From contig PDRO01000003.1 of NCBI GenBank assembly GCA_002748155.1, forward strand, positions 62,001-126,000: DNA of 64,000 bases, written 5' to 3'. This document shows, piece after piece, positions 8,858-17,683 of this stretch (positions are counted from its first letter, which is position 1; every line of letters starts with the position of its first letter). Origin of the DNA: Actinomycetales bacterium. Lineage in GTDB: Bacteria; Actinomycetota; Actinomycetes; Actinomycetales; Dermatophilaceae. The notes under the pieces are model-generated. The model worked only from the letters and a program-made list of their open reading frames with translations. It searched no databases and was not told where the DNA came from. The translations under genes were made by a program, and so were the position numbers.

Positions 8858-10060
8858 GTGCTGCGAGTCGGGCTGACGGGAGGGATCGGATCGGGCAAGT
8901 CGACGGTCGCCATGCTGCTACGCGAGCTCGGTGCGGCGGTCACCGACGCCGACCAGTTGGCCCGCGAGATCGTCGAGCCGGGTAGGCCGGCGCTCGGCGA
9001 GATCGAGCAACGGTTCGGCCCCGACGTGATTCGAGACGACGGATCGCTCGACCGGGCCGGGCTGGCGTCGATCGTCTTCTCCGATCGTCAAGCCCTTGAG
9101 GCATTGGAGGCGATTACCGGTCCGGCTATCGCGGCCCTGGCGGAACGCCGTCGTCGTGCCGTGCCCCGCGATCAGGTGGATGTCTACGACATGCCGTTGC
9201 TCGTCGAAAAGAGCGAGTGGGTGCACGAACACCTGACGATGGTCGTCGGGGCCGACGAAGAAGTCCGGCTACGACGGCTCGTCGACCAGCGCCGCATGCC
9301 TGAAGCGGATGCTCGCTCCCGGATCGCCGCCCAGGCCAACGACGTCCAACGACGTGAGGCCGCCGATATCTGGGTGGACAACAACGGCAGCCGCGACGAC
9401 ACGGTGGCGCAGGTCCGATCGGTCTGGCAGGCGCGGGTGTCGCCATATCACCGGAACCTCCTGGCCGGCCGGCGAGCGACGCGCCCGGATCGACTGCGGC
9501 TCAGCGACCCCGATCCCGGCTGGGCCGACGCAGGAGCCAGGGTCGTGGCCCGGATCGCCCATGCACTCGCCGGTCGGGGGGTATCGGTCGAACACATCGG
9601 CTCGACGAGTGTGCCCGGCTTACCGGCCCAGGATGTCGTCGACGTGCACGTAGGCGTGCATCGACTCGGTGACGCGGACGACCCGGGCTTCGTCGCGGCG
9701 TTGACCGCTGCCGGCTATGTTTCCGTCGAGGACGCCGGCAGTGCCAGCAGAGGCCGGCGGCACCACCCTGCCGGGGTCGACGCGGCTGCGTCGGCACGGG
9801 TCTTCGGCGGCAGCGACCCCGGTCGGATCGTCGACGTCCGGGTGTGCGAGGTCGGCTCTGCGGCATACCTATTCGCGTTGTCGTTGCGCGACTGGTTGCG
9901 AGCCGAGCCAGCGGCCCGCGCCGAGTACGCCGCCGAGAAGCTGCGGTTGGCGAGTCGGCTCACCACGATCGACGAGTATGCCGCCGCCAAGGACATCTGG
10001 TTCGACACGGTCTCCTCGAGGGTGGCGACGTGGACGGACACGGTGGGTTGGCGGCCCTGA
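8858..10060 (+). CDS. coaE: Dephospho-CoA kinase fused to a GrpB/UPF0157 domain
   Basis: The N-terminal half (residues 1-200) is dephospho-CoA kinase, the last step of coenzyme A synthesis: P-loop GLTGGIGSGKST (about 5-16), then TDADQLAREIV and the lid-like RRMPEADARSRIAAQ. The C-terminal half (about 205-395) is a GrpB/UPF0157 nucleotidyltransferase-like domain, recognised by VEHIGSTSVPGLPA. This two-domain form is known from mycobacteria and other actinobacteria. I chose GTG 8858 because GAGGG lies seven bases upstream and the protein then begins at the conserved LRVGLTGG; GTG 8822 and ATG 8828 are possible longer starts. Gene order rpsA-coaE-uvrB is conserved. Confidence 0.94.
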   Translation: MLRVGLTGGIGSGKSTVAMLLRELGAAVTDADQLAREIVEPGRPALGEIEQRFGPDVIRDDGSLDRAGLASIVFSDRQALEALEAITGPAIAALAERRRRAVPRDQVDVYDMPLLVEKSEWVHEHLTMVVGADEEVRLRRLVDQRRMPEADARSRIAAQANDVQRREAADIWVDNNGSRDDTVAQVRSVWQARVSPYHRNLLAGRRATRPDRLRLSDPDPGWADAGARVVARIAHALAGRGVSVEHIGSTSVPGLPAQDVVDVHVGVHRLGDADDPGFVAALTAAGYVSVEDAGSASRGRRHHPAGVDAAASARVFGGSDPGRIVDVRVCEVGSAAYLFALSLRDWLRAEPAARAEYAAEKLRLASRLTTIDEYAAAKDIWFDTVSSRVATWTDTVGWRP

Positions 10061-10142
10061 CCCTGCTCGACTAGCCCGGCTGCCGGCCGACGGGGTGCCC
10101 GGAAGACCGGTGGCGCCGGTGAGAACTGTCGGTGGCGCGGCA

Positions 10143-10148
10143 TACCCT
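10143..10148 (+). promoter_or_regulatory. -10 element for leaderless uvrB mRNA
   Basis: TACCCT lies seven bases before the uvrB ATG and no Shine-Dalgarno sequence is present, so transcription probably starts at or next to the start codon. No convincing -35 is visible. Confidence 0.5.
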
Positions 10149-10155
10149 GCTGTTC

Positions 10156-12321
10156 ATGCGACCGGTGACCGACCTCCAGCGGCGGGTGGCCCCCTTCGAG
10201 GTGGTGTCCGACTTCCAGCCCAGTGGCGACCAGCCCGAGGCGATCGCCGAGCTGGCCCGGCGGATCGGGGAGGGGGTAACCGACACGGTGCTGCTGGGTG
10301 CGACCGGCACCGGCAAATCGGCGACCACGGCTTGGCTGATCGAGGCCGTGCAACGCCCGACACTCGTGCTCGCGCCGAACAAGACCCTCGCTGCGCAGCT
10401 GGCCAACGAGTTCCGCGAGCTGCTGCCGGACAACGCCGTGGAGTACTTCGTCAGCTACTACGACTACTACCAACCAGAGGCATACATACCGCAGACCGAT
10501 ACGTATATCGAGAAGGACTCGTCGATCAACGAAGAGGTCGAGCGGCTCCGGCATTCGGCGACCAGCTCGTTGCTCACCCGGCGAGACGTGGTCGTCGTCG
10601 CCTCCGTGTCGTGCATCTACGGCCTCGGCACCCCGCAGGAATACGTCGACCGGATGGTGCCGCTGCGGGTGGGTGACGAGATCGAGCGGGACCGACTGCT
10701 GCGCCGGTTCGTCGAGATCCAGTACACGCGCAACGACTTGTCCTTCACCCGGGGCACCTTCCGGGTCCGTGGCGACACCGTCGAGATCATCCCGATGTAC
10801 GAAGAGCTGGCGGTGCGCATCGAGTTCTTCGGTGACGAGATCGAACGCCTCTACACCCTGCATCCGATCACCGGCGAGATCGTCTCCGAGGAGCAGGAGA
10901 TGTATGTCTTCCCGGCTTCGCACTACGTCGCCGGACCAGAGCGCATGGAACGGGCGATCAGCGGGATCGAAGTCGAGCTGGAACAGCGGTTGAGCGAGTT
11001 CGAACGACAGGGCAAGCTGCTGGAGGCGCAACGGCTGCGGATGCGCACGGCATACGACATCGAGATGATGCGCACCCTCGGCTTCTGCAACGGCATCGAG
11101 AACTACAGCCGCCATATCGACGGGCGCGACGCCGGTTCGGCACCCAACTGCCTGCTCGACTACTTCCCGGAGGACTTCTTGCTCGTCGTCGACGAGTCGC
11201 ACCAGACGGTGCCGCAGATCGGCGCGATGTACGAAGGCGATATCTCCCGCAAGCGGATGCTCGTCGACCATGGGTTCCGGTTGCCGTCCGCCACCGACAA
11301 CCGGCCGTTGAAGTGGGAGGAGTTCCTCGAGCGGATCGGGCAGACCGTCTACCTGTCGGCGACCCCGGGTGACTACGAGCTGGCCAAGTCCGGTGCCTTC
11401 GGGCCGCCCGTCGAGCAGATCATCCGCCCGACCGGGCTCGTCGACCCGGAGATCGTTCTCAAACCGACGAAAGGCCAGATCGACGATCTGATCCACGAGA
11501 TCGGGCAGCGCACGGCCCGGGACGAGCGAGTCCTCGTCACCACCCTGACCAAGAAGATGGCCGAGGACCTCACCGACTACTTGCTCGACAAGGGCATCCG
11601 GGTGCGCTATTTGCATTCGGAGGTCGACACGCTGCGCCGGGTCGAGCTGCTGCGTGAGCTGAGGCTCGGCGACTACGACGTGCTCGTCGGGATCAACCTG
11701 CTCCGTGAGGGGCTGGACCTGCCCGAAGTCTCGCTCGTGGCGATCCTGGACGCCGATAAGGAGGGTTTCTTGCGCTCGGCCCGCTCGTTGATCCAGACGA
11801 TCGGGCGCGCGGCTCGGCATGTCAGTGGGCAGGTGCACATGTATGCCGACCAGCTCACCGCGTCGATGCAGGAGGCCATCGACGAGACCAACCGCCGGCG
11901 CGCCAAACAGATCAGGTACAACACCGAGCGGGGTATCGACCCGCAACCATTGCGCAAGAAGATCGCCGACATTACCGATCTGCTCGGACGTGAGGCCGCC
12001 GACACCGAGGAACTACTCGGCTCCGGACGGAACCAGTCCCGGGGCAAGAGTGGCGGACGGAGCCGCGGTGGAAAGACCGGCGGGGGTCGTGGCCCCGTCG
12101 AGCGACCCGGCGGTGGGGGTGTCCAAGCCGACGTCAGTGTGGCCGAAGGGCTGCGGATCGAGGTCGGTGCCGCCTCGGATCTGGCCGGGCTGATCCACGA
12201 GCTCACCCAGCAGATGCACTCGGCCGCCGAAGAGCTGCACTTCGAGTTGGCAGCCCGGCTGCGTGACGAGGTCGCCGAGTTGAAGAAGGAGCTGCGCCAG
12301 ATGACCGAAGCCACCAAGTGA
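10156..12321 (+). CDS. uvrB: Excinuclease ABC subunit B
   Basis: DNA-damage-verifying helicase-like subunit of nucleotide excision repair, which receives damaged DNA from UvrA and recruits UvrC. The 721 residues show Walker A GATGTGKS (about 47), the beta-hairpin segment [13 protein letters not shown] that clamps the damaged strand (about 96), Walker B VVDESHQ (about 344), helicase motifs down to QTIGRAARH, and a C-terminal UVR motif (about 680-715) for UvrC contact. A Gly/Arg/Ser-rich linker (about 615-660) precedes that motif. I start at ATG 10156, which gives the family N-terminus [16 protein letters not shown] 10132 is in frame but would lie upstream of the predicted -10 box. uvrA and uvrC lie elsewhere in the window. 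Confidence 0.97.
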   Translation: MRPVTDLQRRVAPFEVVSDFQPSGDQPEAIAELARRIGEGVTDTVLLGATGTGKSATTAWLIEAVQRPTLVLAPNKTLAAQLANEFRELLPDNAVEYFVSYYDYYQPEAYIPQTDTYIEKDSSINEEVERLRHSATSSLLTRRDVVVVASVSCIYGLGTPQEYVDRMVPLRVGDEIERDRLLRRFVEIQYTRNDLSFTRGTFRVRGDTVEIIPMYEELAVRIEFFGDEIERLYTLHPITGEIVSEEQEMYVFPASHYVAGPERMERAISGIEVELEQRLSEFERQGKLLEAQRLRMRTAYDIEMMRTLGFCNGIENYSRHIDGRDAGSAPNCLLDYFPEDFLLVVDESHQTVPQIGAMYEGDISRKRMLVDHGFRLPSATDNRPLKWEEFLERIGQTVYLSATPGDYELAKSGAFGPPVEQIIRPTGLVDPEIVLKPTKGQIDDLIHEIGQRTARDERVLVTTLTKKMAEDLTDYLLDKGIRVRYLHSEVDTLRRVELLRELRLGDYDVLVGINLLREGLDLPEVSLVAILDADKEGFLRSARSLIQTIGRAARHVSGQVHMYADQLTASMQEAIDETNRRRAKQIRYNTERGIDPQPLRKKIADITDLLGREAADTEELLGSGRNQSRGKSGGRSRGGKTGGGRGPVERPGGGGVQADVSVAEGLRIEVGAASDLAGLIHELTQQMHSAAEELHFELAARLRDEVAELKKELRQMTEATK

Positions 12322-12449
12322 GCTCCGAACGCCGGCTGTGCTCTCACGGCTACCTTCCCAGCTGGGCTCTCGTGGTCGACTGGTGTGCCGGGATGGTGAC
12401 CTCTACCCCCCCACCACTCCCACGCGGGCATTCATGGCTGAGTCAACGA

Positions 12450-12468
12450 CTCGGTTAGCCTCACCTAA
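12450..12468 (+). promoter_or_regulatory. IdeR/DtxR iron box upstream of feoA
   Basis: Read on the minus strand this is TTAGGTGAGGCTAACCGAG, which matches 16 of 19 positions of the IdeR/DtxR consensus TTAGGTTAGGCTAACCTAA. It lies just upstream of the predicted feoA -10 element, covering the -35 region, where iron-loaded IdeR would block RNA polymerase. This predicts iron repression of the whole feo operon. Confidence 0.85.
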
Positions 12469-12479
12469 TTGACTCGCGC

Positions 12480-12485
12480 TAGCCT
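12480..12485 (+). promoter_or_regulatory. -10 element for leaderless feoA mRNA
   Basis: TAGCCT ends six bases before the feoA GTG; no ribosome-binding site is seen, consistent with a leaderless transcript under the adjoining iron box. Confidence 0.6.
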
Positions 12486-12491
12486 GTCGGC

Positions 12492-12737
12492 GTGTCACAC
12501 GGCGAATCCCTCACGCGCTGGCCTCTGGGCCGTCCCGCAAACGTCACCGGTGTCGGTGAAGACCGCGATTTCGAGCTGCTGTTGGGTCATGTCGGCTTGC
12601 GTCCCGGAATGACCCTGACTCCCGTGCTACATACCCCGGGCCGCGGGGTGGTTGTCGCGGTGGGAGATCTACGCTTGGCATTGGACCGATCCTCGGCGGC
12701 GAGCGTCTTCGTGTGTTCTCCGGGTGACGGAACATGA
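12492..12737 (+). CDS. feoA: FeoA domain protein of ferrous iron uptake
   Basis: Small (81 residues) SH3-like cytoplasmic protein that assists FeoB. The family pattern is clear: SLTRWPLGRPANVTGV at the start, GHVGLRPGMTLTPVLH in the middle, and a C-terminal VAVGDLRLALDRSSAASVFV ending the beta-barrel. It starts at a GTG with a -10 box directly before it. Its stop overlaps the feoB ATG (ATGA), so the two are translationally coupled. An IdeR/DtxR box lies upstream. Identity is solid from the domain and the neighbour. Confidence 0.9.
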   Translation: MSHGESLTRWPLGRPANVTGVGEDRDFELLLGHVGLRPGMTLTPVLHTPGRGVVVAVGDLRLALDRSSAASVFVCSPGDGT

Positions 12738-14845
12738 GTGGCCGCGTCCCATGGTGGCGACGGCCGTCGCCGCAACCCGAGTCGACGCCACCATCGAGTC
12801 ACCGCGGCTACGAAAAACCGCTCGCCGGCTCAACGGTGCCGACGGCAGTCCTCGCGCCGGCCACACTTCCGACCCTGGCCTTGGCGGGCGCACCCAACGT
12901 CGGCAAGTCCACGCTTTTCAACGCGCTCACCGGTGCCCGCCACACGATGGGCAACTGGCCGGGCACGACCGTCGAGGTGGGTCAGGGCACCTGGCGTTGC
13001 GAAGCCGAGCCCACCCCGCACCTGAGCAGGATCGAGGCAGCCGAGACCGGGCCTGCGGCATACCGGCTTGTCGACCTACCCGGCGCGTACTCGCTCGATC
13101 CGATCAGCCCGGACGAGGAACTGACCAGGGCGGTTGTGCTCGGCACACCGGGCGACGGAGGCGACACCCCAAGCGGCGAGGGTCCTGATCTGGTCGTCGT
13201 CGTGGTCGACGCCGCGCACTTGGCGCGCAGCCTCTACCTCGTGTCACAGCTGCGTGAAGAGCCGGTCCGGGCCGTCGTCGCTCTCACCATGGTCGACGTC
13301 GCGGCCAGCCGTGGCATCCATGTCGACACCGCGGCACTGGGCGCGCAGATCGGTGTGCCGGTGGTTGCCGTAGATCCACGTCGACGCACCGGGCTCGGTG
13401 TCCTCGCCGCGGCCGTACGGACCGCGTTGGCCGGTCCGCCTCCACCAACCCGGCCGCATCGCGGCGAGGGGGCAGCCGGGGCCGGTGCCGGCCACAGCTG
13501 CCGCGACGAGCTGGCCTGCGCCGACGAGCGCTACTCATGGATCGAGCAGGTCACGTGCGGTGCGGTCACGCACGAGCCGCAGTCCCGCCTCAACTGGACT
13601 GACCGGCTCGACCGGATAGCCCTGTCCCGGCTTGGCGGGCCGGCTCTCTTCGCGCTCGTCATGTGGTTGGTGTTCCAGCCGACGACGATGATCGCCGCGC
13701 CATTGCAGGAGGGCCTGGACGGGTTCTTCTCGGGGCCGGTCAGTGACGGCGCGCTCGCGGCGCTTGGGGCGGTAGGACTTGACCACCCGGTTGTCACCGG
13801 CTTTCTCGTCAACGGCCTGATCGCCGGCGTCGGCATGGTGCTGACGTTCGTGCCGCTGATGGCGATCATGTTCGTGTTGCTCGCCCTGCTCGAACAGTCC
13901 GGCTACATGGCCCGAGCTGCTGTTGTGGCCGACCGATCCATGCGACGGCTCGGCCTGCCGGGACGGGCCTTCCTTCCGTTCATCGTCGGGTTCGGCTGCA
14001 ACGTGCCGGCCATCACAGCCACCCGGGTGCTGCCCGGCCCGCGACACCGACTGTTGACCGCCCTGCTCGTGCCGTTCACGTCGTGCTCGGCTCGTCTCAC
14101 GGTCTACGTCATGCTCGGCACGGCGTTCTTCGGCCCGTATGCCGGGACCGTCGTTTTCGGCATGTACGTCGCCTCGATCCTGATTATCGTCGGGGTCGGG
14201 TTCCTGTTACGCCAAACCCTCTGGCGGACCATGGGGGCCGGCCCACTGGTGCTCGATCTGCCCCCGTATCAGCGTCCGACGTTGCGGGTGATGTGGTCGG
14301 TGACCTGGATGCGCCTCGAGGGCTTCCTCCGAACCGCCGGTGGGATCATCGTCGTGACGGTCGCGGTGGTCTGGCTTCTGCAAGCGCTTCCGGTGCGTGG
14401 GGAAGGGTCCTTCGGCTCAGCACCAGTCACCGACAGTGCGTACGCTGCGGTCTCGGAAGTGGCGGCGTTGGCCTTCGAGCCGGCCGGCTTTGCGACATGG
14501 GAGTCCAGTGGGGCGTTGCTGACCGGTTTCGTCGCCAAGGAGGCAGTGATCGCGGCGTGGGCGCAGACCTATGCCATCGAGGAGGGCGAGGCCGGATCGT
14601 CGCAGGAGCATCGGTTGGGGGAGCAGATACGAGCCGACTTCGCCGAGTCCTCCGGCGGTCACGAGAACGCCGCAGCCTTGGCTTTCCTCGTGTTCCTGCT
14701 CGCCTCCACCCCGTGTGTTGCGACCCTCGCCGCGCAGCGGCGGGAGATCGGGGTGGCCTGGACCATCGGGGGCGTGGGAATCCAACTCGTCGTGGCTTGG
14801 ACGCTTGCGGTCGTCGTTTTCCAGATCGGGAGATTGTTCGGGTGA
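12734..14845 (+). CDS. feoB: Ferrous iron transporter FeoB
   Basis: Inner-membrane Fe(II) importer with an N-terminal G domain. Residues 1-45 form a Pro/Ser-rich extension. Then come G1 GAPNVGKST (about 52-60), G2 region GNWPGTTVE, and G3 DLPGAYSLDP. The guanine-specificity position reads TMVD where most FeoB have NMxD, so nucleotide preference may differ. From about residue 300 there are repeated gate and core membrane segments (RLGGPALFALVMWLVFQ; GFGCNVPAITATRVL, containing the conserved core Cys; PFTSCSARLTVYVML). 703 residues is in the normal actinobacterial range. It overlaps feoA and the FeoC-like gene by four bases on each side. Confidence 0.95.
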   Translation: MSGRVPWWRRPSPQPESTPPSSHRGYEKPLAGSTVPTAVLAPATLPTLALAGAPNVGKSTLFNALTGARHTMGNWPGTTVEVGQGTWRCEAEPTPHLSRIEAAETGPAAYRLVDLPGAYSLDPISPDEELTRAVVLGTPGDGGDTPSGEGPDLVVVVVDAAHLARSLYLVSQLREEPVRAVVALTMVDVAASRGIHVDTAALGAQIGVPVVAVDPRRRTGLGVLAAAVRTALAGPPPPTRPHRGEGAAGAGAGHSCRDELACADERYSWIEQVTCGAVTHEPQSRLNWTDRLDRIALSRLGGPALFALVMWLVFQPTTMIAAPLQEGLDGFFSGPVSDGALAALGAVGLDHPVVTGFLVNGLIAGVGMVLTFVPLMAIMFVLLALLEQSGYMARAAVVADRSMRRLGLPGRAFLPFIVGFGCNVPAITATRVLPGPRHRLLTALLVPFTSCSARLTVYVMLGTAFFGPYAGTVVFGMYVASILIIVGVGFLLRQTLWRTMGAGPLVLDLPPYQRPTLRVMWSVTWMRLEGFLRTAGGIIVVTVAVVWLLQALPVRGEGSFGSAPVTDSAYAAVSEVAALAFEPAGFATWESSGALLTGFVAKEAVIAAWAQTYAIEEGEAGSSQEHRLGEQIRADFAESSGGHENAAALAFLVFLLASTPCVATLAAQRREIGVAWTIGGVGIQLVVAWTLAVVVFQIGRLFG

Positions 14846-15138
14846 GCACGACATCGGGCCCCCTGAGCCGGGTGCTCGAGGCGTTGGCTGCCGGTGCCGC
14901 GACCCGGGTCGAGCTGCGTCGTCGCACCGGGCTCACCGACGACCTCGTGGACGCCGTTCTCACCCACCTACAGCGCTCAGGGCAACTCTCGGCCTTCCCC
15001 ACCGGTGGATGCCCCAGCTCAGGTTGCGGTGCTTGCGGCAGCGGTCGCGCGGATGGGCAAGCCGGGTGCGGTGCCGCGTCGCCGGCCACGGCATCTGGCC
15101 CGGTAGCGCTCACTCTGCGGACGCGGCGGCCGGAGTGA
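14842..15138 (+). CDS. feoC: FeoC-like winged-helix protein with Cys cluster
   Basis: A 98-residue protein starting at GTG 14842, which overlaps the feoB stop (GTGA). Residues 8-52 resemble a small winged helix (LEALAAGAATRVELRRRTGL). Four cysteines follow at 57, 62, 65 and 76, spaced C-x4-C-x2-C-x10-C. This is the pattern of FeoC proteins, several of which bind an Fe-S cluster; FeoC is thought to regulate FeoB or protect it from proteolysis. It is easy to miss because the same frame is open far upstream inside feoB. The stop overlaps the next GTG by four bases. Function is inferred from position plus the Cys pattern. Confidence 0.8.
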   Translation: MSTTSGPLSRVLEALAAGAATRVELRRRTGLTDDLVDAVLTHLQRSGQLSAFPTGGCPSSGCGACGSGRADGQAGCGAASPATASGPVALTLRTRRPE

Positions 15139-16046
15139 CCGACCCGGCGGCTATCGCCGACCCTGCTCGACCGCGTGGATTGCCGGGGCCATTGCTGCTC
15201 GTGCTCGGTGCGATCGTCTCGGTCCAGTTCGGTGGGGCGGTCGCGGCAACCCTCGTGCCCGTTGTCGGGGCGGCCGGCGCGGTCGTGCTCCGGCTGGGGA
15301 TCGGTGCCGTCATCGTGGTGGCGCTGGCGCGCCCCCGGCTCCGTGGACACTCGGCCGCAGCATGGCGCACGGTCGTGCTCTTCGGGATCGCGCTGGCCGC
15401 GATGAACTGGTCGTTCTATGGTGCGCTCGGCCGCTTGCCCATCGGGGTGGCGGTGACCATCGAGTTCATCGGCCCACTCACCCTGGCCGCCGTCCTGTCC
15501 CGCCGGGCACGAGACTTCGGGGCGGTAGCCGCGGCCGCCATCGGGGTGCTGCTTATCTCGGAGGCGTTCACCGTGCCCTGGGCGCAACTCGACCTGCTGG
15601 GGATCGGGCTGGCCCTGCTCGCCGGTGCCTGCTGGGCGGCATACATCGTCATGTCGCAACGGACCGGTGCGGCCTTCCCGCAATTGGACGGGCTGGCGTT
15701 CGCGATGATCGTCGCGTTCTTCGTCGTCGCACCGGCCGGGCTACTGTCACTCGGTTCGTGGACCGAGCAGGTCTGGGTCAGGGGAGCGCTGGTGGCTGTC
15801 CTGTCCAGCGTGCTGCCCTACTCGCTGGAACTGCTGGCCTTGCGTCACTTGAGCCGCCGGGTGTTCGGCATTCTGCTCAGTCTGGAACCGGTGGCCGCAG
15901 CTTTGGCCGGCTTGGTCGTGTTGGGCCAGCGGCTGGATGCCGGGCAGCTGGTCGGCATGGCACTGGTGGTCGTTGCCTCGGCGGTGGTCCTCGGCGCGCG
16001 TCGGCGTCGGTCGGCTCCGAGCGTTACCCGCCGAGCGTCCCCGTAG
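15135..16046 (+). CDS. EamA/RhtA-type drug/metabolite transporter
   Basis: Integral membrane protein of the DMT superfamily, 303 residues with about ten hydrophobic segments arranged as two EamA repeats (PLLLVLGAIVSVQFGGAVAA at the start; the second repeat begins near QLDLLGIGLALLAGACWAAY). The string AMNWSFYGALGRLPIGVAVT matches RhtA/YdcZ-like exporters of amino acids or other metabolites. The GTG at 15135 overlaps the feoC stop, so it appears to be the fourth gene of the iron operon, although a link to iron is not established for this family. Its 3' end overlaps terC on the other strand by 23 bases. Substrate unknown. Confidence 0.9.
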   Translation: MTDPAAIADPARPRGLPGPLLLVLGAIVSVQFGGAVAATLVPVVGAAGAVVLRLGIGAVIVVALARPRLRGHSAAAWRTVVLFGIALAAMNWSFYGALGRLPIGVAVTIEFIGPLTLAAVLSRRARDFGAVAAAAIGVLLISEAFTVPWAQLDLLGIGLALLAGACWAAYIVMSQRTGAAFPQLDGLAFAMIVAFFVVAPAGLLSLGSWTEQVWVRGALVAVLSSVLPYSLELLALRHLSRRVFGILLSLEPVAAALAGLVVLGQRLDAGQLVGMALVVVASAVVLGARRRRSAPSVTRRASP

Positions 16047-17013
16047 GCCGGTCGCGGGCCGACTTCAGCAGGCTGGCCACGGTTGTCACCCCGAGGATGA
16101 CCACGATCACCGTGAGCGAGACCGCGATCGGCACCTCGGGGACCGGCACCGGTTGCCCGCCGTTGACGAACGACAGAGTGTTCTCGTGCAGGGCATGCAG
16201 GACGAGCTTGACGCCGATGAACGCTAGGAGCACCGCCAAGCCGATGTTGAGGTAGATCAACCGTTTGAGTAGGCCGCCGATAAGGAAGTAGAGCTGGCGC
16301 AGGCCCATGAGTGCGAAGACGTTGGCCGTGAGTACGAGGTATGGCTCTTTGGTCAGGCCGTAGATCGCCGGGATGGAGTCGAGCGCGAACAGCAGATCGG
16401 TCGTGCCGAGGGCGAGCACGACGATGAACATCGGGGTGGCCAGCCGACGCCCGTCGAGCCGGACGAACCACCGTGGCCCGTGGTACTCGCTCGTGGCCGG
16501 GAATCGGCGCTCGACGAATCGCAGGACCGCGTTCTCGTGGTATTCGTCGTCGTCGCTCTCACCCTCTTTGGCGAGCTTGATCGCGGTGTAGATGAGGAAG
16601 GCACCGAAGACGTAGAAGATCGACGAGTAGGCATTGATGACAGCGGCACCCACGCCGATGAAAACGCCGCGGAGCACGATGGCGATGACGATCCCGATGA
16701 GCAAGGCCGACTGTTGTAGGCGCACCGGCACCCGGAAGTTGTTCATGATGAGCAGGAAGACGAAGAGGTTGTCGACCGACAGCGAATACTCGGTCAACCA
16801 CCCGGCGAAGAACTCCCCGGCATACTGCCCGCCCCATGCCAGCCAGACCACGAGCCCGAAGACGACCGCCAATGACACGTACCCGGCCAGGTGCCGGGCG
16901 CACTCACGGGTCGAGGGCGTGTGCGGGCGTCGGGCGACCACGAGGACGTCGACGAGCAGGAAGACGGTCAGCCCGCTGAGACTGAGCCACCACACCAGGG
17001 GCGTGACTTCCAC
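16024..17013 (-). CDS. TerC family integral membrane protein
   Basis: TerC-type membrane protein of 329 residues with eight or nine hydrophobic segments. Members are linked to tellurite resistance and to metal (manganese) export or metalation of secreted proteins. The signature acidic membrane motifs are present: EYSLSVDNLFVFLLI and FALDSIPAIYGLT. I set the start at GTG 17013, which gives the family N-terminus EVTPLVWWLSL and has GGAAGG five bases upstream. The frame stays open for another 116 codons upstream, but that stretch resembles a degraded transposase, not TerC. It converges on the DMT transporter gene with a short overlap. Confidence 0.92.
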   Translation of the reverse strand: MEVTPLVWWLSLSGLTVFLLVDVLVVARRPHTPSTRECARHLAGYVSLAVVFGLVVWLAWGGQYAGEFFAGWLTEYSLSVDNLFVFLLIMNNFRVPVRLQQSALLIGIVIAIVLRGVFIGVGAAVINAYSSIFYVFGAFLIYTAIKLAKEGESDDDEYHENAVLRFVERRFPATSEYHGPRWFVRLDGRRLATPMFIVVLALGTTDLLFALDSIPAIYGLTKEPYLVLTANVFALMGLRQLYFLIGGLLKRLIYLNIGLAVLLAFIGVKLVLHALHENTLSFVNGGQPVPVPEVPIAVSLTVIVVILGVTTVASLLKSARDRPTGTLGG

Positions 17014-17034
17014 GACTGCCTTCCGGTCGGGGTC

Positions 17035-17310
17035 TAGCGAGCAGCGCAATCGTAGCTGGCGAACGGCCACCCGCGAGCCACCGACCCACCGATGTGACGA
17101 TGGTGCGTTGTATGCACTCCGTGAGTCGGGCACGTCAACCGCCGCCAGCGCAACCGCAGCAGACACCGTGCCCCGCCTAAGCCCAGACCACGCGAGGATG
17201 ACCGGGCCGCTGGGATTCGGGTCGACGACCACATCGGCGACCCGGGCCCCTTCCACTCCCAACAACCGATTGAGTTGCGTCGCAGGACGAGTGGGTGGCC
17301 GCTTCATTCG
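17035..17310 (-). pseudogene. Degraded N-terminus of an ISL3-family transposase
   Basis: Two different minus-strand frames hold pieces resembling the N-terminal zinc-finger part of ISL3 transposases: LNRLLGVEGARVADVVVD in one and RLRWRRLTCPTHGV in another. The spacing is too short and a frame change lies between them, so this is a decayed fragment. It sits directly upstream of terC and marks the left edge of the lower-GC island. Resemblance is judged by eye; a profile search of each frame would confirm or reject it. Confidence 0.45.
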
Positions 17311-17463
17311 AAGCATTCGGGACTCCGAACTCACGTCAGGCCAGCCGTGCCCACACCACACACCCTTTGATCACATCCATGGCAATAGGTCCAATCTCTT
17401 CACCGCGAGGACACCGTGTCGCTGTTAGTCTGGCGTCGGACGCGCGTCAACGCTGCACGGAAG

Positions 17464-17652
17464 AATGAAAACGGCACCAAGGGTTTATGGCTCAGTACAG
17501 ACGAGCGTGGTTGGCAGGGCGCCTTGTATGTCGGTGCAAACGCCTCAGGCGTGGGGTGCTAGTACGGGAACTACGACGAGGCGAGTACGTACGGCTGGCA
17601 GACCACAACGGTGTTCGAGAATAGGCAGCTTGCCCCGGCTCAGAATCAATGA
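17464..17652 (+). pseudogene. Coding-like relic of a small secreted-type protein
   Basis: In this frame the DNA reads as Gly/Tyr/Trp/Asn/Gln-rich protein: GLWLSTDERGWQGALYVGAN, a TAG stop, then YGNYDEASTYGWQTTTVFEN, ending in a TGA. No signal peptide precedes it in frame, and the internal stop breaks it. It lies about 30 bases ahead of a lipoprotein-ABC transporter operon, the place where a peptide such as a lactococcin-972-type bacteriocin would be expected, but the similarity to that family is weak. I cannot assign a family. Confidence 0.3.
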
Positions 17653-17683
17653 TCCGTGCCAGTTCACCCGAAAAGGGCCTCAT

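Noticed and set aside
8858..10060. CoaE-GrpB fusion as a novelty
   Set aside because: The same two-domain protein is known in mycobacteria and other actinobacteria.
9715..11946. A 743-codon open frame on the minus strand
   Set aside because: It lies entirely opposite coaE and uvrB, whose products are certain. Long antisense frames are expected in GC-rich DNA with strong third-position bias.
14427..15683. A 418-codon minus-strand frame opposite feoB, feoC and the DMT transporter
   Set aside because: Arg/Pro/Gly-rich translation typical of antisense frames; the plus-strand genes are well supported and coupled.
17465..17683. Upstream extension of the lipoprotein frame
   Set aside because: It would bury the signal peptide inside the protein; the GTG at 17684 has a ribosome site and puts the signal at the N-terminus.
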